Assembly (NCBI RefSeq): GCF_027497175.1
Contig: NZ_CP114901.1
Coordinates: forward strand, 5,146,001 to 5,210,000
Source of the DNA: Verrucosispora sp. WMMD573
GTDB taxonomy: Bacteria > Actinomycetota > Actinomycetes > Mycobacteriales > Micromonosporaceae
DNA length: 64,000 nucleotides
Direction of reading: 5' to 3'
Shown: one piece after another, positions 41,059-50,297 of the stretch
How positions within the stretch are numbered: position 1 is the stretch's first letter
Layout of the letters: each line of letters opens with the position of its first letter
Notes under the pieces: generated by a model
The model's input: the letters and a program-made list of their open reading frames with translations, nothing else
What the model was told of the DNA's origin: nothing
The model's database searches: none
Program-made: the position numbers and the translations under genes

Positions 41059-44000
41059 ATGCGCCTCTGGAACCTCTCCCATCGATCACGACGCCGATCC
41101 CGAACCGTCGCGCTGCTCTGCTCCGCAGCGCTCGTCACGGCGGTCGCCGTGGCACCCGCACCGGCAGCCGCCGCCGAGACCGTCCTCGCCAACGACTTCG
41201 AGTCCGGCTCGTACGCGCCGTGGGGACCACGCGGCGACATCACCCTCGCCATCGCCGACGAGGGACACGAGAGCGACAGCAGCCTGTCGGTCACCGGCCG
41301 TACGGCGAACTGGCAGGGCGCGGCGACGAGCGCGACGGCGCTGTTCCGGCCCGGTACGCAGTACTCGGTCACCGCCTGGGTGAAGCTGCCGGCCGGCACC
41401 GAGGGCACCGCCGGAGTGCACTTCACCGTCGAGGCGACCCCGGCCGACGGCGGAGACAACACCTACACCTGGATCGGCGGCGACGTCCCCGCCACCGCCG
41501 AGAGCTGGGTGCAGATCGGCGGCACCTACACGCTGCCCGACGGGCTCAGCGCCGCCACCCTCTACGTAGAGGCTGCGGAAAGCACCCCGTTCCTCCTCGA
41601 CGACGTGCTGATCACCGGACCGGACGGCGGACCGGGCGGACCTGAACCCGGCACCGTCGTCATCGACACCGACTTCGAGGACGGACTGGACGGCTGGGGT
41701 CCGCGCGACAGCGGTCCCGGCGCCCCGACCGTCGAGATCAGCGACGTCGCGCACGGTGGGACGGCAGCGGCGCTCGTCACCGACCGGGTCAACCAGGGTG
41801 CCGGGCTCGGGCGCGACGTCGCCGGCCTGTTCGAGGCCGGCGTCACCTACGAGTTCAGCGCCTGGCTGCGGTTCGCCGAGGGCCAGCCGACCGACCAGAT
41901 CTGGCTCAGCCTGGCCAGCACCTCCGGTGGCAGCCAGTCGTTCAGCACCCTCGCCCAGTTCGAGTCCATCACGAACACGGGATGGACCGAGGTGAGCGCC
42001 CGGTTCACCATGCCTGCCTCCGACGAGGCCCTGCTCTACTTCGAGACCCGCTGGCAGGGCGCGGACGTGACCGGCAACACCAGCGACTTCCTGATCGACG
42101 ACATCATCGTCCGGGTGCCCGAACCGCCCGTCATCGAGGACCTCACCCCCATTCACGAGACCACCGACTTCCCGGTCGGCGTGGCCATCGACGCCCGGGA
42201 GACCGTCGGCGGCCCCGCACAGTTGCTGAACCGGCACTTCAACCAGGTCACGCACGAGAACCACATGAAGCCCGAGGCCTGGTACGACGACGAGCGCAAC
42301 TTCCGGCCCCACGAGCAGGCGCTCGCCGTGATGGACTTCGCCCGCGACAACGACCTGCGCGTCTACGGTCACGTGCTGGTCTGGCACAGCCAGACCCCGA
42401 CCTGGTTCTTCCAGGATGCCGAGGGCCAGCCGCTCACCACGTCTGCGGAACACCAGCAGCTGCTGCGCGACCGGCTGCGTACCCACATCTTCGACGTGGC
42501 CGAATCACTGTCCGAGCGCTACGGTCCGTTCGGCTCTCCCACCAACCCGCTGTACGCCTGGGACGTCGTCAACGAGGTGATCAGCGACAGCGGCGAGTAC
42601 GCCGACGGCCTGCGCCGCAGCGAGTGGTACCGGATTCTCGGCGAGAACTTCATCGACCTGTCGTTCGAGTACGCGCACGAGGCGTTCAACGACGTACACG
42701 CCGTACCCGGCAGCGACCCGGTGACCCTGTTCATCAACGACTACAACACCGAGCAGAGCGGCAAGCAGGCCCGCTACCGGGCGCTGGTGCAGCGGCTGGT
42801 CGACCGGGACGTGCCGATCGACGGGGTGGGGCACCAGTTCCACGTCTCGCTGGCCACGCCGGTCAGCAGCCTGGCGGCCACCTTGGACGCCTTCGCCGAG
42901 CTGCCGCTGACCCAGGCCGTCACCGAACTCGACGTCACCACCGGCACCCCGGTGACCCAGGCGCGGCTCATCGAGCAGGGCTACTTCTACCGGGATGCCT
43001 TCCGGATCTTCCGGGAGCACACCGACGACCTGTTCGCCGTCACGGTGTGGGGGCTCACCGACGGCCGCTCGTGGCGGGCAGCCAACGCGCCGCTGCTGTT
43101 CGACGACAACCTGCGGGCCAAGCCGGCCTACTACGGGGCGGTCGACGGTGACCTGCCGGCGCGTCTGCGTACAGCCAACGTCTTCGCCGGTGACCTGGCC
43201 CTCACGGCCGCCGCGCCGAAGGACCTGACCTGGCGCAAACTGCCCCTGCACCCGATCGAGGACACGGCCCGGTTCCAGTTGCGCTGGGCGCCGGACCACC
43301 TGACCGCGTACGTCACGGTCGACGACGCCGCGGTGTCCGACGACGACCAGGTCACCTTCGCGCTCGGCGACGAGACCTACCGGGTCGCCCGCGACGGCAG
43401 CGGCGACGTGCCGGCCGTGGCAGCCGAGCGGGACGGCGGCTACCACCTGGTCGCTCACCTGCCGCTGGTCGACGCCGCCGAGGGCGACACCCGCACCCTC
43501 GACGTACGGGTGACCGACAACGGCACGACCTCCGGCTGGAACACCCCGGGCGCCGTGGGCACCCTGAGCCTGGTCGAGGAGCTGTCATACCTGGAGGTAC
43601 GGGAGACGGCCACCGCGCCGGTCATCGACGGCACGGTGGACGCCGGCTGGTCCCAGGCCACGTCGGTCACCACCGCCAAGCAGGTTTCCGGCACCGACGG
43701 CGCGACCGCGAACGTCCGTACCCTCTGGCAGGGCCAGACGCTGTACGTGCTGGCCGAGGTCACCGACCCGGTGGTGGATGTCTCCGGCTCCGACCCGTGG
43801 ACCCAGGACTCGGTCGAGATCTACGTCGACGCCGGCAACGCCAAGAACGGTCCGTTCCGCTACGACGACACCCAGATCCGGATCAACGCCGACAACGTCG
43901 TGTCGTTCGGCACCGGTGACGAGGCGTTCCAGGCCGGACGACTGGAGAGCGCTGCCGTGCGTACCGAGACCGGATACACCGTCGAGGCGGCGATCAGTCT

Positions 44001-44427
44001 GCTCGAATACGGTGGCCTCGGCACGTTCCACGGCCTGGACTTCCAGGTCAACGACGCCTCCGACGGCGCACGCACGTCGATCCGAAACTGGGCGGAACAG
44101 AACGGCGAGGGTTACCAGACCACCGCCCGCTGGGGCGTGGGCCGGCTGGTCGCCGGTTCCAACGTGGAGATCGCGATGGAGCGGATCGCCCGGTGGAACT
44201 CCGACAGCGGCGGCGGCTACTGCGCCACCATCACCGCCACCAACAACGGCGACAAGCCCGTCGAGTGGACCGCGGTGGTCGACCTGGAGGGTGACATGTA
44301 CACCGCCTGGAACTTCAAACGGGAGCAGCTCGTCGACGGCAGCTACCGGATCAAGGGGGTGAACTGGAACCGGACCCTGGCGGCCGGCGCCAGCACCTTC
44401 AGCATCGGCTACTGCGCCAACCTGTGA
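41059..44427 (+). CDS. Secreted multidomain GH10 endo-1,4-beta-xylanase
   Basis: Exported 1122-aa xylanase. Signal peptide (1 to about 36, cleavage at AAAA), two CBM22-like modules (about 40-190 and 205-350), GH10 catalytic domain (about 360-700) with acid/base Glu506 in WDVVNEV and nucleophile Glu623 in VTELDVT, a CBM9-like region of about 130 aa, a second CBM9 module (about 850-1030: ATAPVIDGTVDAGWSQA) and a C-terminal CBM2-like domain of about 85 aa bounded by two Cys. Cuts xylan in the soil environment. Ribosome-binding site AGAGGG is 6 nt upstream. A palindromic operator is at 40940-40953. Confidence 0.93.
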   Translation: MRLWNLSHRSRRRSRTVALLCSAALVTAVAVAPAPAAAAETVLANDFESGSYAPWGPRGDITLAIADEGHESDSSLSVTGRTANWQGAATSATALFRPGTQYSVTAWVKLPAGTEGTAGVHFTVEATPADGGDNTYTWIGGDVPATAESWVQIGGTYTLPDGLSAATLYVEAAESTPFLLDDVLITGPDGGPGGPEPGTVVIDTDFEDGLDGWGPRDSGPGAPTVEISDVAHGGTAAALVTDRVNQGAGLGRDVAGLFEAGVTYEFSAWLRFAEGQPTDQIWLSLASTSGGSQSFSTLAQFESITNTGWTEVSARFTMPASDEALLYFETRWQGADVTGNTSDFLIDDIIVRVPEPPVIEDLTPIHETTDFPVGVAIDARETVGGPAQLLNRHFNQVTHENHMKPEAWYDDERNFRPHEQALAVMDFARDNDLRVYGHVLVWHSQTPTWFFQDAEGQPLTTSAEHQQLLRDRLRTHIFDVAESLSERYGPFGSPTNPLYAWDVVNEVISDSGEYADGLRRSEWYRILGENFIDLSFEYAHEAFNDVHAVPGSDPVTLFINDYNTEQSGKQARYRALVQRLVDRDVPIDGVGHQFHVSLATPVSSLAATLDAFAELPLTQAVTELDVTTGTPVTQARLIEQGYFYRDAFRIFREHTDDLFAVTVWGLTDGRSWRAANAPLLFDDNLRAKPAYYGAVDGDLPARLRTANVFAGDLALTAAAPKDLTWRKLPLHPIEDTARFQLRWAPDHLTAYVTVDDAAVSDDDQVTFALGDETYRVARDGSGDVPAVAAERDGGYHLVAHLPLVDAAEGDTRTLDVRVTDNGTTSGWNTPGAVGTLSLVEELSYLEVRETATAPVIDGTVDAGWSQATSVTTAKQVSGTDGATANVRTLWQGQTLYVLAEVTDPVVDVSGSDPWTQDSVEIYVDAGNAKNGPFRYDDTQIRINADNVVSFGTGDEAFQAGRLESAAVRTETGYTVEAAISLLEYGGLGTFHGLDFQVNDASDGARTSIRNWAEQNGEGYQTTARWGVGRLVAGSNVEIAMERIARWNSDSGGGYCATITATNNGDKPVEWTAVVDLEGDMYTAWNFKREQLVDGSYRIKGVNWNRTLAAGASTFSIGYCANL

Positions 44428-44490
44428 CACCCGGCCCGGGCCACGTCGGCCGACCACGCTGACAGGCCGGGGCCGGTGAGGTAGCTCCGG

Positions 44491-44525
44491 TGGTGGCCAC
44501 CGCTCGTTCTGCGCGGTGGCCACCA
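44491..44525. terminator. Xylanase terminator
   Basis: 13-bp perfect stem (TGGTGGCCACCGC and its complement) with a 9-nt loop, 64 bp after the xylanase stop. Confidence 0.75.
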
Positions 44526-44689
44526 TCTGTATGTCCGCGCTCCGGACCTTCGGGCGCCGTCCACCTGCCGGACGCCTCGTCCGAATCATGGGAATGACAG
44601 GTCCCCGGGAACTTCGGACCCCCGGCGGCCGACCACATACCTGTGACGTGCCGCGCAGAACGCGGGCCGCCCCTCCGAAAGGTCGTGCA

Positions 44690-45397
44690 ATGCTGGATCT
44701 CAGACGCCGCAGGGTCGCGCAGGCTGCCACCCTCGGACTCTTCACCGCCGCCGCAGTGGCGCTCACCGGAGCGCCGGCCGCCGCGCACGTCACGGTCAGC
44801 CCGTCGGTCACCACCGCCGGTTCCTACACCGTCCTCACGTTCGGTGTGCCGCACGGCTGCGACACGTCGGCCACCACGAAGGTGTCGATCAAGATGCCGG
44901 AGCAGATCGTCTCGGTCACACCGACGGTCAACTCGAACTGGACCGTGCAGAAGGTGATGGCGGAGCTGAATCCGCCGGTCAAGGACGGCCACGGCAACGA
45001 GATCACGCAGCGGGTCACCGAGGTGGTCTACACCGCGAAGACGCCGCTGCCGGCCGACCTGCGGGACACGTTCGAACTGTCGCTGAAGCTGCCGGACGCG
45101 GCCGGCGAGACGCTGGCCTTCCCCGCCGTGCAGACCTGCGAGCAGGGTGAGACGCCGTGGGTGGAGATGCCCGCCGCCGGTCAGGACGCCGACGAACTGG
45201 AACACCCGGCGCCGGCGTTCGTGCTGACCGCGAAGGCCGACGCCGAGGGCGCCGAGGCGGCCGTGCAGCCGGTGTCGCAGACCACCGAGGAGCCCGCCGG
45301 CGGCACCGGAGTGGTCGGGTGGATCGCTCTGGTGCTCGGTGCGCTGGGCTTGGTGGCCGGCGGGCTGGCGCTGCTGCGTACCCGCAAGGCCGGCTGA
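44690..45397 (+). CDS. YcnI-like (DUF1775) copper-binding protein
   Basis: 235-aa exported, membrane-anchored protein. The signal peptide ends at GAPAAA and leaves His as first mature residue (HVTVSPSV), as in YcnI, where the N-terminal His and a Glu bind Cu(II) (mono-histidine brace). The DUF1775 domain is followed by a linker and a C-terminal membrane segment (VVGWIALVLGALGLVAGGLALL) with a positive tail. First gene of the YcnI-CopCD-YcnI operon. Ribosome-binding site AAAGG is 7 nt upstream of ATG 44690. Confidence 0.9.
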   Translation: MLDLRRRRVAQAATLGLFTAAAVALTGAPAAAHVTVSPSVTTAGSYTVLTFGVPHGCDTSATTKVSIKMPEQIVSVTPTVNSNWTVQKVMAELNPPVKDGHGNEITQRVTEVVYTAKTPLPADLRDTFELSLKLPDAAGETLAFPAVQTCEQGETPWVEMPAAGQDADELEHPAPAFVLTAKADAEGAEAAVQPVSQTTEEPAGGTGVVGWIALVLGALGLVAGGLALLRTRKAG

Positions 45398-45416
45398 CGG
45401 GCGGACGACCTTGCGG

Positions 45417-47165
45417 GTGAGATCGCGCGGCACTCGGGCGGCAGCGCGATCGGTCCCGGGTGGGTGGGCGCGGCGGGCGTGTGCCGCCGCGCTCGCCGCC
45501 CTGCTCGGCCTGTTGGCTGCCGTCGCCCCGGCAGCGCCGGCGGCCGCTCATGCGGTGCTGGTGGGTACCGACCCGGCCGACGGAGCGGTGCTGACGACGG
45601 TCCCGGCCGAGGTCACGCTGACCTTCAACGAACCGGTGACCGTGCGTTCGGGTGGGGTCCGACTGCTCGACGCGGCCGGCGACGAACTGTCCACCGACAG
45701 CCGGTCGGTGGACACGACGGTGGTCCTGACCGTCCCACCGGACCTCGCCGATGGCACCTACATCGTCGCGTTCCGGGTGATCTCCGCGGACAGCCATCCC
45801 GTCTCCGGCGGGTTCAGTTTCGCCGTCGGCGCGCCGAGCAGTGCGACGGTAGCGGTACCGGAGAGTCGTCCGACCCGCGCACTGGACCTCCTGCGCCAGG
45901 GGGCCGAGGCGGTGGCCTATCTGGGCCTGCTTGTCGGTGCGGGCCTACTGGTCTTCCTCCTCGTCCTGCTCCGCGCCGAGGCACCGGTCCTGCGGCGTCG
46001 GCTGCTGCGGCTCGCCGGCTGGTCGGCGGGACTGACCGTGCTGGCCCGGCTGGTGCTGGTGCCGGCCGTCCCCGCCTGGCAGGACGGGCGCGGACTGACC
46101 GCCATCTTCGACGGGGCCCAGTGGCTGACCGGTCTACGGTCGGAGGAGGCACTGAGTTCGGTGCTTGTCGTCCTCGGGCTGGGCGCCGCGCTGTGGGCCA
46201 CCGCGACCGTGGGGGCGAAGACGGGGCCGGCCGTCGCCGGTCAGCCGGCCCGGCGCGCCGCGCTGGCCGCGCTGGCCTTCGCCGGTGTCGCCCTCGCCTG
46301 GGGGGCGGTCGCGCTGGTCGGGCACACCCGCACCTACGGTCCGGCCTGGCTGGTCGTCCCGGCAGACATCCTGCACGTCACCACCGCCGGGGTGTGGCTG
46401 GGTGGTCTGGTGGCGCTGCCCTGGGCGCTGACCCGGTCCGCCGACCTATCGGCCGACGCGGCCGTCCGAACGGTGGCCGCGTTCTCCCGTACCGCCGCCG
46501 TCCTCGTCGGCCTGCTCAGCGCCGCTGGCCTGCTGGTCGCGTGGCGCATCCTGCGGTCCTGGGAGCCGTTGTGGGCGACCTCGTACGGCCTCGCCCTGCT
46601 CACCAAGGTCGGGCTGACCATCGTGGTGCTCGTCGTCGCCGCCCACAACCGGTTCCGCCTGGTGCCCCGCGTCCTCGCCGCTGACCGTGACGATGGTTCC
46701 GTGGTGGCGTGGCGCCTGCTGCGGCGTACCGTCCGGGTCGAGGCCGTGCTGCTGGTAGGTGTTGTTGTCGCCACCGGGATCCTGGTCACCCAGAGCCCGG
46801 TCATCGAGACCGCACCGAAGCCGGCGGTGGAGGCCGGCAGCGGCCCGCTCGTGGTGGAGGCGCCGCTGGGCTCCGGGCGTGCGGTCGCCCGGTTCACCCC
46901 CGGAGAGGTAGGTGTCAACTCGATGGAACTGGAGCTCGTCGACGCCGATGGCCAGCCCGTTGTACCGGTGGCGGAGCCGAAGCTGACGGTCCTGCTGCCG
47001 GCGATGGCTGTCGGCCCCCTGGAACGGACATTGACGCCTACCGGTCCGGGGCGCTACGAGGCGGTCGTCGACCTGCCGCTCGCTGGCTCGTGGGTGGTGC
47101 AGGCGAGCGTGCGGACCTCCAAGTACGAGAGTCCGATTGCCCGGTTCACGGTGGACGTTCGATGA
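45417..47165 (+). CDS. CopC-CopD fusion copper protein with C-terminal YtkA-like domain
   Basis: 582-aa fusion. A signal peptide ending PAAAA leaves His at the mature N-terminus (HAVLVGTDPADG). The CopC domain (about 45-140) includes NEPVTV and the Cu ligands in VISADSHPVSGGFSF. The CopD membrane part (about 165-455) has eight or nine segments. A C-terminal extracytoplasmic YtkA/FixH-like domain follows. Role: copper binding and transport across the membrane. GTG 45417 is the probable start, 20 bp after the upstream stop. It overlaps the next gene by 4 bp. Confidence 0.87.
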   Translation: MRSRGTRAAARSVPGGWARRACAAALAALLGLLAAVAPAAPAAAHAVLVGTDPADGAVLTTVPAEVTLTFNEPVTVRSGGVRLLDAAGDELSTDSRSVDTTVVLTVPPDLADGTYIVAFRVISADSHPVSGGFSFAVGAPSSATVAVPESRPTRALDLLRQGAEAVAYLGLLVGAGLLVFLLVLLRAEAPVLRRRLLRLAGWSAGLTVLARLVLVPAVPAWQDGRGLTAIFDGAQWLTGLRSEEALSSVLVVLGLGAALWATATVGAKTGPAVAGQPARRAALAALAFAGVALAWGAVALVGHTRTYGPAWLVVPADILHVTTAGVWLGGLVALPWALTRSADLSADAAVRTVAAFSRTAAVLVGLLSAAGLLVAWRILRSWEPLWATSYGLALLTKVGLTIVVLVVAAHNRFRLVPRVLAADRDDGSVVAWRLLRRTVRVEAVLLVGVVVATGILVTQSPVIETAPKPAVEAGSGPLVVEAPLGSGRAVARFTPGEVGVNSMELELVDADGQPVVPVAEPKLTVLLPAMAVGPLERTLTPTGPGRYEAVVDLPLAGSWVVQASVRTSKYESPIARFTVDVR

Positions 47166-47779
47166 GGCGACGGCGGTGGGCCAGGGCAGCGGTCGTGACG
47201 GTGGCCGGCGTGCTCGGCTATCTCGTACTGGGCGCGGTGCCCGCTGCCGCGCACGTCGAGGTGGCGGAGGCTCGGCCGAACGGTGACGGCACCGCCACCC
47301 TGACGTTCAGCTTCGACCACAGTTGCGACGACTCCCCCACCACCGAACTGGTAGTCGCCCTGCCGGACGGGGTGACCGCGTCCGCTGTCGCGGCACCGGA
47401 GGGCTGGTCCGGCGCGGTCGCCGGCGATCGCGTCACGTTCACCGGACCCGGCCTGGAGACCGCCAGTGTGGGCGTTACCGCCCGGATCGTGGCCCGAGCC
47501 GGGGACACCCTCATCTTCCCGGTGCTGCAACGATGCGCCGACGGCGGCTCGTACGACTGGATCGACATCACGGCAGACAGTGATCATCCCGCACCGCGGT
47601 TGATCGCCACCAACGCCGTGCTCGCCGCCCAGCCGGGGACGACCACCGCGCCACCGCTGGCCGGCGGCGCGGAGCGGACCCAGGGTGACGGCGCCACCCT
47701 GGGTCAAGCATCGGTCGTGGTCGTCGCCTTCGTCGCCGCCGCGGCGGTCGGTGGGTTCGTCGCCGTTCGGCGGCAGTGA
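47162..47779 (+). CDS. Second, smaller YcnI-like (DUF1775) protein
   Basis: 205-aa exported protein whose signal peptide ends VPAAA and leaves His at the mature N-terminus (HVEVAEARPNGDG). The core is shorter and diverged from the upstream DUF1775 protein but keeps the order Cys in FDHSCDDSPTTELVVALPDG and Cys in FPVLQRCADGGSYDWID. A C-terminal membrane segment (VVVVAFVAAAAVGGFVAV) anchors it. The 4-bp overlap with copCD shows it belongs to the same operon, probably as a second Cu chaperone. Confidence 0.82.
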   Translation: MRRRRWARAAVVTVAGVLGYLVLGAVPAAAHVEVAEARPNGDGTATLTFSFDHSCDDSPTTELVVALPDGVTASAVAAPEGWSGAVAGDRVTFTGPGLETASVGVTARIVARAGDTLIFPVLQRCADGGSYDWIDITADSDHPAPRLIATNAVLAAQPGTTTAPPLAGGAERTQGDGATLGQASVVVVAFVAAAAVGGFVAVRRQ

Positions 47780-47803
47780 CCAGCCGGCAGCGGACCTGAG
47801 GTG

Positions 47804-47827
47804 CCGGCGCGGGGTAGCCCGCACCGG
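47804..47827. terminator. Convergent terminator
   Basis: CCGGCGCGGG-GTAG-CCCGCACCGG, 10 positions with one mismatch, next to the stop of the converging glycosidase-like gene (47828-47830). Confidence 0.65.
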
Positions 47828-48847
47828 TCAGACGGCGCGGGCGATGCAGATGCGGGCGTCGAGCCTCGGCCCGGCCTCGTAGATCATGTACGAGACGCCG
47901 CCGTCGGTGCCGAAGGCCGGCGCGGCGACCCGACCGTTGTCCGAGGCGATCGGGGCGTGGAAGACCCCGAGGTGGACCTCCCGGTCGAAGTTGTTGCCGA
48001 CCTCGGTGAGCCGGATCCGTCCGTCGTTGCCGTGGTAGGCGACGTAGCTGGTGCCGTTGCGCTTGAGCAGGTGCGGGCTGGAGATGTCGGTCAACCCGTC
48101 GCCGGCCGGCGAGATCAACGGGTTCGGGGCGAACTGCCACTGGTCCCAGCCGTTCGGTGACCAACCCCAGAAAATCTTGCGGGTGCCGGGGCCGACGGTG
48201 TGCGCCCCCATGAAGAGCATGACGTACTTGTTGTTCTTCCCGGCGACGGAGTGTTCGAAGACCCGGGCGTACGAGGTCTCGGTGGTGTTCGGCACCAGGC
48301 GGGTGCTCAGGATCGGCGTCTCGTTGGTGAAGGTGATGCCGTCGCGGGAGCGGGCCACCCGGGTGGTGAAGTTCTCCCCGTGGAAGTAGAGAAAGAACTC
48401 CCTGGAGGAGGCGTTCCACACCACATGCGGTGAGGAGACGTGGCTGACCGTCGTGGTGGGCAGCACCCGGTCGACGATCGGGTTCCCGGGGTGCTCGGTG
48501 TAGGGGCCTTCGAGCCGGTCGGCGTAGGCCAGGCAGATGCCGCCGGGCGCGTCGTGCGGGGCGTAGTAGAGGTAGTACCGCCCCCGGGCACCGGAGATCT
48601 TGTCGTAGACCCCACGTACGCAGGGGAAGATCATTTCGCCGGTGGGGTTGTACCGCAGCGGCGTGGCGAACGCGTCGCGGACATACCGGTAGCTGGGGAA
48701 GCCGGCCGGGCCGGCGAGGGCGGGAGCGGCGGCGAGGGTGCCGCCGAGCGCGGTGCCGGCGGCCGTGGCGGTGCCGATCAGGGCGGCGCCGCGCAGCAGG
48801 CCACGGCGGGTCACCGGGGCGGGTCGGGGTATGGACCGGTCGTGCAT
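47828..48847 (-). CDS. Tat-exported beta-propeller glycoside hydrolase-like protein
   Basis: 339-aa exported protein. The N-terminus TRRGLLRGAALIGTA is a twin-arginine signal, cleaved near ALAGPAG. The mature part has repeated aromatic strands with YYLYYAPHDAPGGICLAYAD, HVSSPHVVWN, FFLYFHGEN and ISSPHLLKRNGTSYVAYHG, as in five-bladed propeller families GH43/GH32/GH117 and relatives. The acid residues cannot be assigned with certainty. It faces a LacI-FAD oxidoreductase-ABC importer operon across a region with two LacI-type operators, so it probably releases the sugar that the importer takes up. Confidence 0.75.
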   Translation of the reverse strand: MHDRSIPRPAPVTRRGLLRGAALIGTATAAGTALGGTLAAAPALAGPAGFPSYRYVRDAFATPLRYNPTGEMIFPCVRGVYDKISGARGRYYLYYAPHDAPGGICLAYADRLEGPYTEHPGNPIVDRVLPTTTVSHVSSPHVVWNASSREFFLYFHGENFTTRVARSRDGITFTNETPILSTRLVPNTTETSYARVFEHSVAGKNNKYVMLFMGAHTVGPGTRKIFWGWSPNGWDQWQFAPNPLISPAGDGLTDISSPHLLKRNGTSYVAYHGNDGRIRLTEVGNNFDREVHLGVFHAPIASDNGRVAAPAFGTDGGVSYMIYEAGPRLDARICIARAV

Positions 48848-49061
48848 GCGGGTCTCCGATCGTGCGTGGGACGCTCGTCGATGGCGGAGCTGGGGACGGT
48901 GGTGGGAACGCGCTGCCGGCTGGGACGTGGCAGGTCGGTGGTGGCCGGCGTGAACGGCGGTCGCGGCATCGATTGCCGGTGACCGTGCGTGAGATCGGGC
49001 TCCATGAGGGAGCAGACCTTGTGATCGATGAGTCTGCGGTCGGCGACGAGCCCGGGTCAAG

Positions 49062-49081
49062 GTGCTAATACGAATTATCAC
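49062..49081. promoter_or_regulatory. LacI-family operator A
   Basis: GTGCTAATACGAATTATCAC, 16 of 20 positions symmetric with the central CG typical of LacI-family sites. It shares the core TAATNCGNATTA with operator B. Confidence 0.7.
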
Positions 49082-49160
49082 GCCGATTATCCGGAGAGAT
49101 TTTCCGACCACGGGGGTTGACGGCAGGCGGTTGCCGGTCGCAGGATTTCACACCAACGTA

Positions 49161-49176
49161 GCTAATGCGTATTAGC
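49161..49176. promoter_or_regulatory. LacI-family operator B
   Basis: GCTAATGCGTATTAGC, symmetric except two central positions, with central CG. It ends 23 bp before the lacI-type start codon; autoregulation is expected. Confidence 0.75.
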
Positions 49177-49199
49177 GCAGAAACGATTGGACACGGAAA

Positions 49200-50231
49200 G
49201 TGACCGGATCGCGTAGGCGGGTGACCCAGCAGGACATCGCCCGGATGACCGGCGTCAGCCAGGCGACGGTCTCGCTGGTGCTCAACGGCCGCGACGACGG
49301 CAGCGTCCGGATCGCCCCGGAGACCCGGGAACGGGTGCTGGGCGCCATCCGGGCCACCGGGTACGTCGCCGACCCGGTGGCCCGGCGGCTCGCCGCCCGG
49401 CACAACCGGATCCTCGGCGTCTTCACCTACGAGCCGGTGTTCCCGGCCGGCACCGGCGACTTCTACCACCCGTTCCTGGTCGGTATCGAGGAGTCCGCCG
49501 AGCGCCTCGGTTGCGACCTGCTGCTGCTCACCAGCGCACCGGTCACCGACGGCCGGCGGCGGATCTTCCACGACGACAACCGGCTGCGACTGGCCGACGG
49601 CTGCGTCCTGCTCGGTCGCTCGCTGGACCGCGACGAGCTGGGCCGGCTGGTCGCCGAGGGGCACCCGTTCGTCTCCGTCGGCCGACGCGACGACGCGGGC
49701 GGACCGGTGCCGTACGTCGGCGCGGACTACGCCACCGCCACCGCCGACGTGGTCCGGCGCGCCCTCGACGCCGGCCACAGCAGGCTGGCGTACCTCGGCC
49801 AGGGCGCGGGCCCGGAATCACACACCGACCGGTTCGCCGGATACCGGGCCGCCCTCGACGCGGCAGGACTGCCGACCCGGCACGAACCCACCGACCGCTC
49901 CCCCGCCGAGCTGCTCGACGCGCTGCTCGCCAGCGGAGTCACCGCCGTGGTGGTCGAAGAGTACGCCGACGGCGTTGCCCTGGCCGCCGTCGCCGCCGAG
50001 CGCGGCCGGACCGTGCCCTCCGACCTGTCCATCCTCGCCCTCGGCGACCCGACCCGACCGACGACCAGCGATCTGGAGTTCACCGGCTTCCGGATCCCCC
50101 GCCGCGAGATGGGATGGCAGGCCGTCGAGGTGCTCACCGGGCTGCTCGCCGGGGTGCCCGGCACGGTGACCCAGCGGCTGCTGCCGTGCCAGCCGGTCGA
50201 CGGCGTGACCCTCCTGCCGCCCCGACCCTGA
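49200..50231 (+). CDS. LacI family transcriptional regulator
   Basis: 343-aa repressor. The N-terminal HTH and hinge (RVTQQDIARMTGVSQATVSLVLNGR...ATGYVADPVARRLA) are classical, and the periplasmic-binding-protein-like effector domain spans about 65-340. Two near-palindromic sites with a central CG lie upstream. Controls the divergent glycosidase-like gene and its own downstream operon; the effector is likely the imported sugar. GTG 49200 is the start, though an in-frame GTG at 49221 is possible. Confidence 0.92.
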   Translation: MTGSRRRVTQQDIARMTGVSQATVSLVLNGRDDGSVRIAPETRERVLGAIRATGYVADPVARRLAARHNRILGVFTYEPVFPAGTGDFYHPFLVGIEESAERLGCDLLLLTSAPVTDGRRRIFHDDNRLRLADGCVLLGRSLDRDELGRLVAEGHPFVSVGRRDDAGGPVPYVGADYATATADVVRRALDAGHSRLAYLGQGAGPESHTDRFAGYRAALDAAGLPTRHEPTDRSPAELLDALLASGVTAVVVEEYADGVALAAVAAERGRTVPSDLSILALGDPTRPTTSDLEFTGFRIPRREMGWQAVEVLTGLLAGVPGTVTQRLLPCQPVDGVTLLPPRP

Positions 50232-50297
50232 CCCAGCTCACCCCCGGTCGCCACGCCCGCCCCGGCGACCCTGGACCGTTCCATGAGAGGACCGACC

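Larger units (their letters stand above)
48848..49199. other. Divergent regulatory region (352 bp)
   Basis: No gene seen. It holds two LacI-family operators (49062-49081 and 49161-49176) within an AT-rich patch (about 49060-49180). The stretch next to the glycosidase-like gene (48848-49060) shows no evident motif. Confidence 0.6.
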
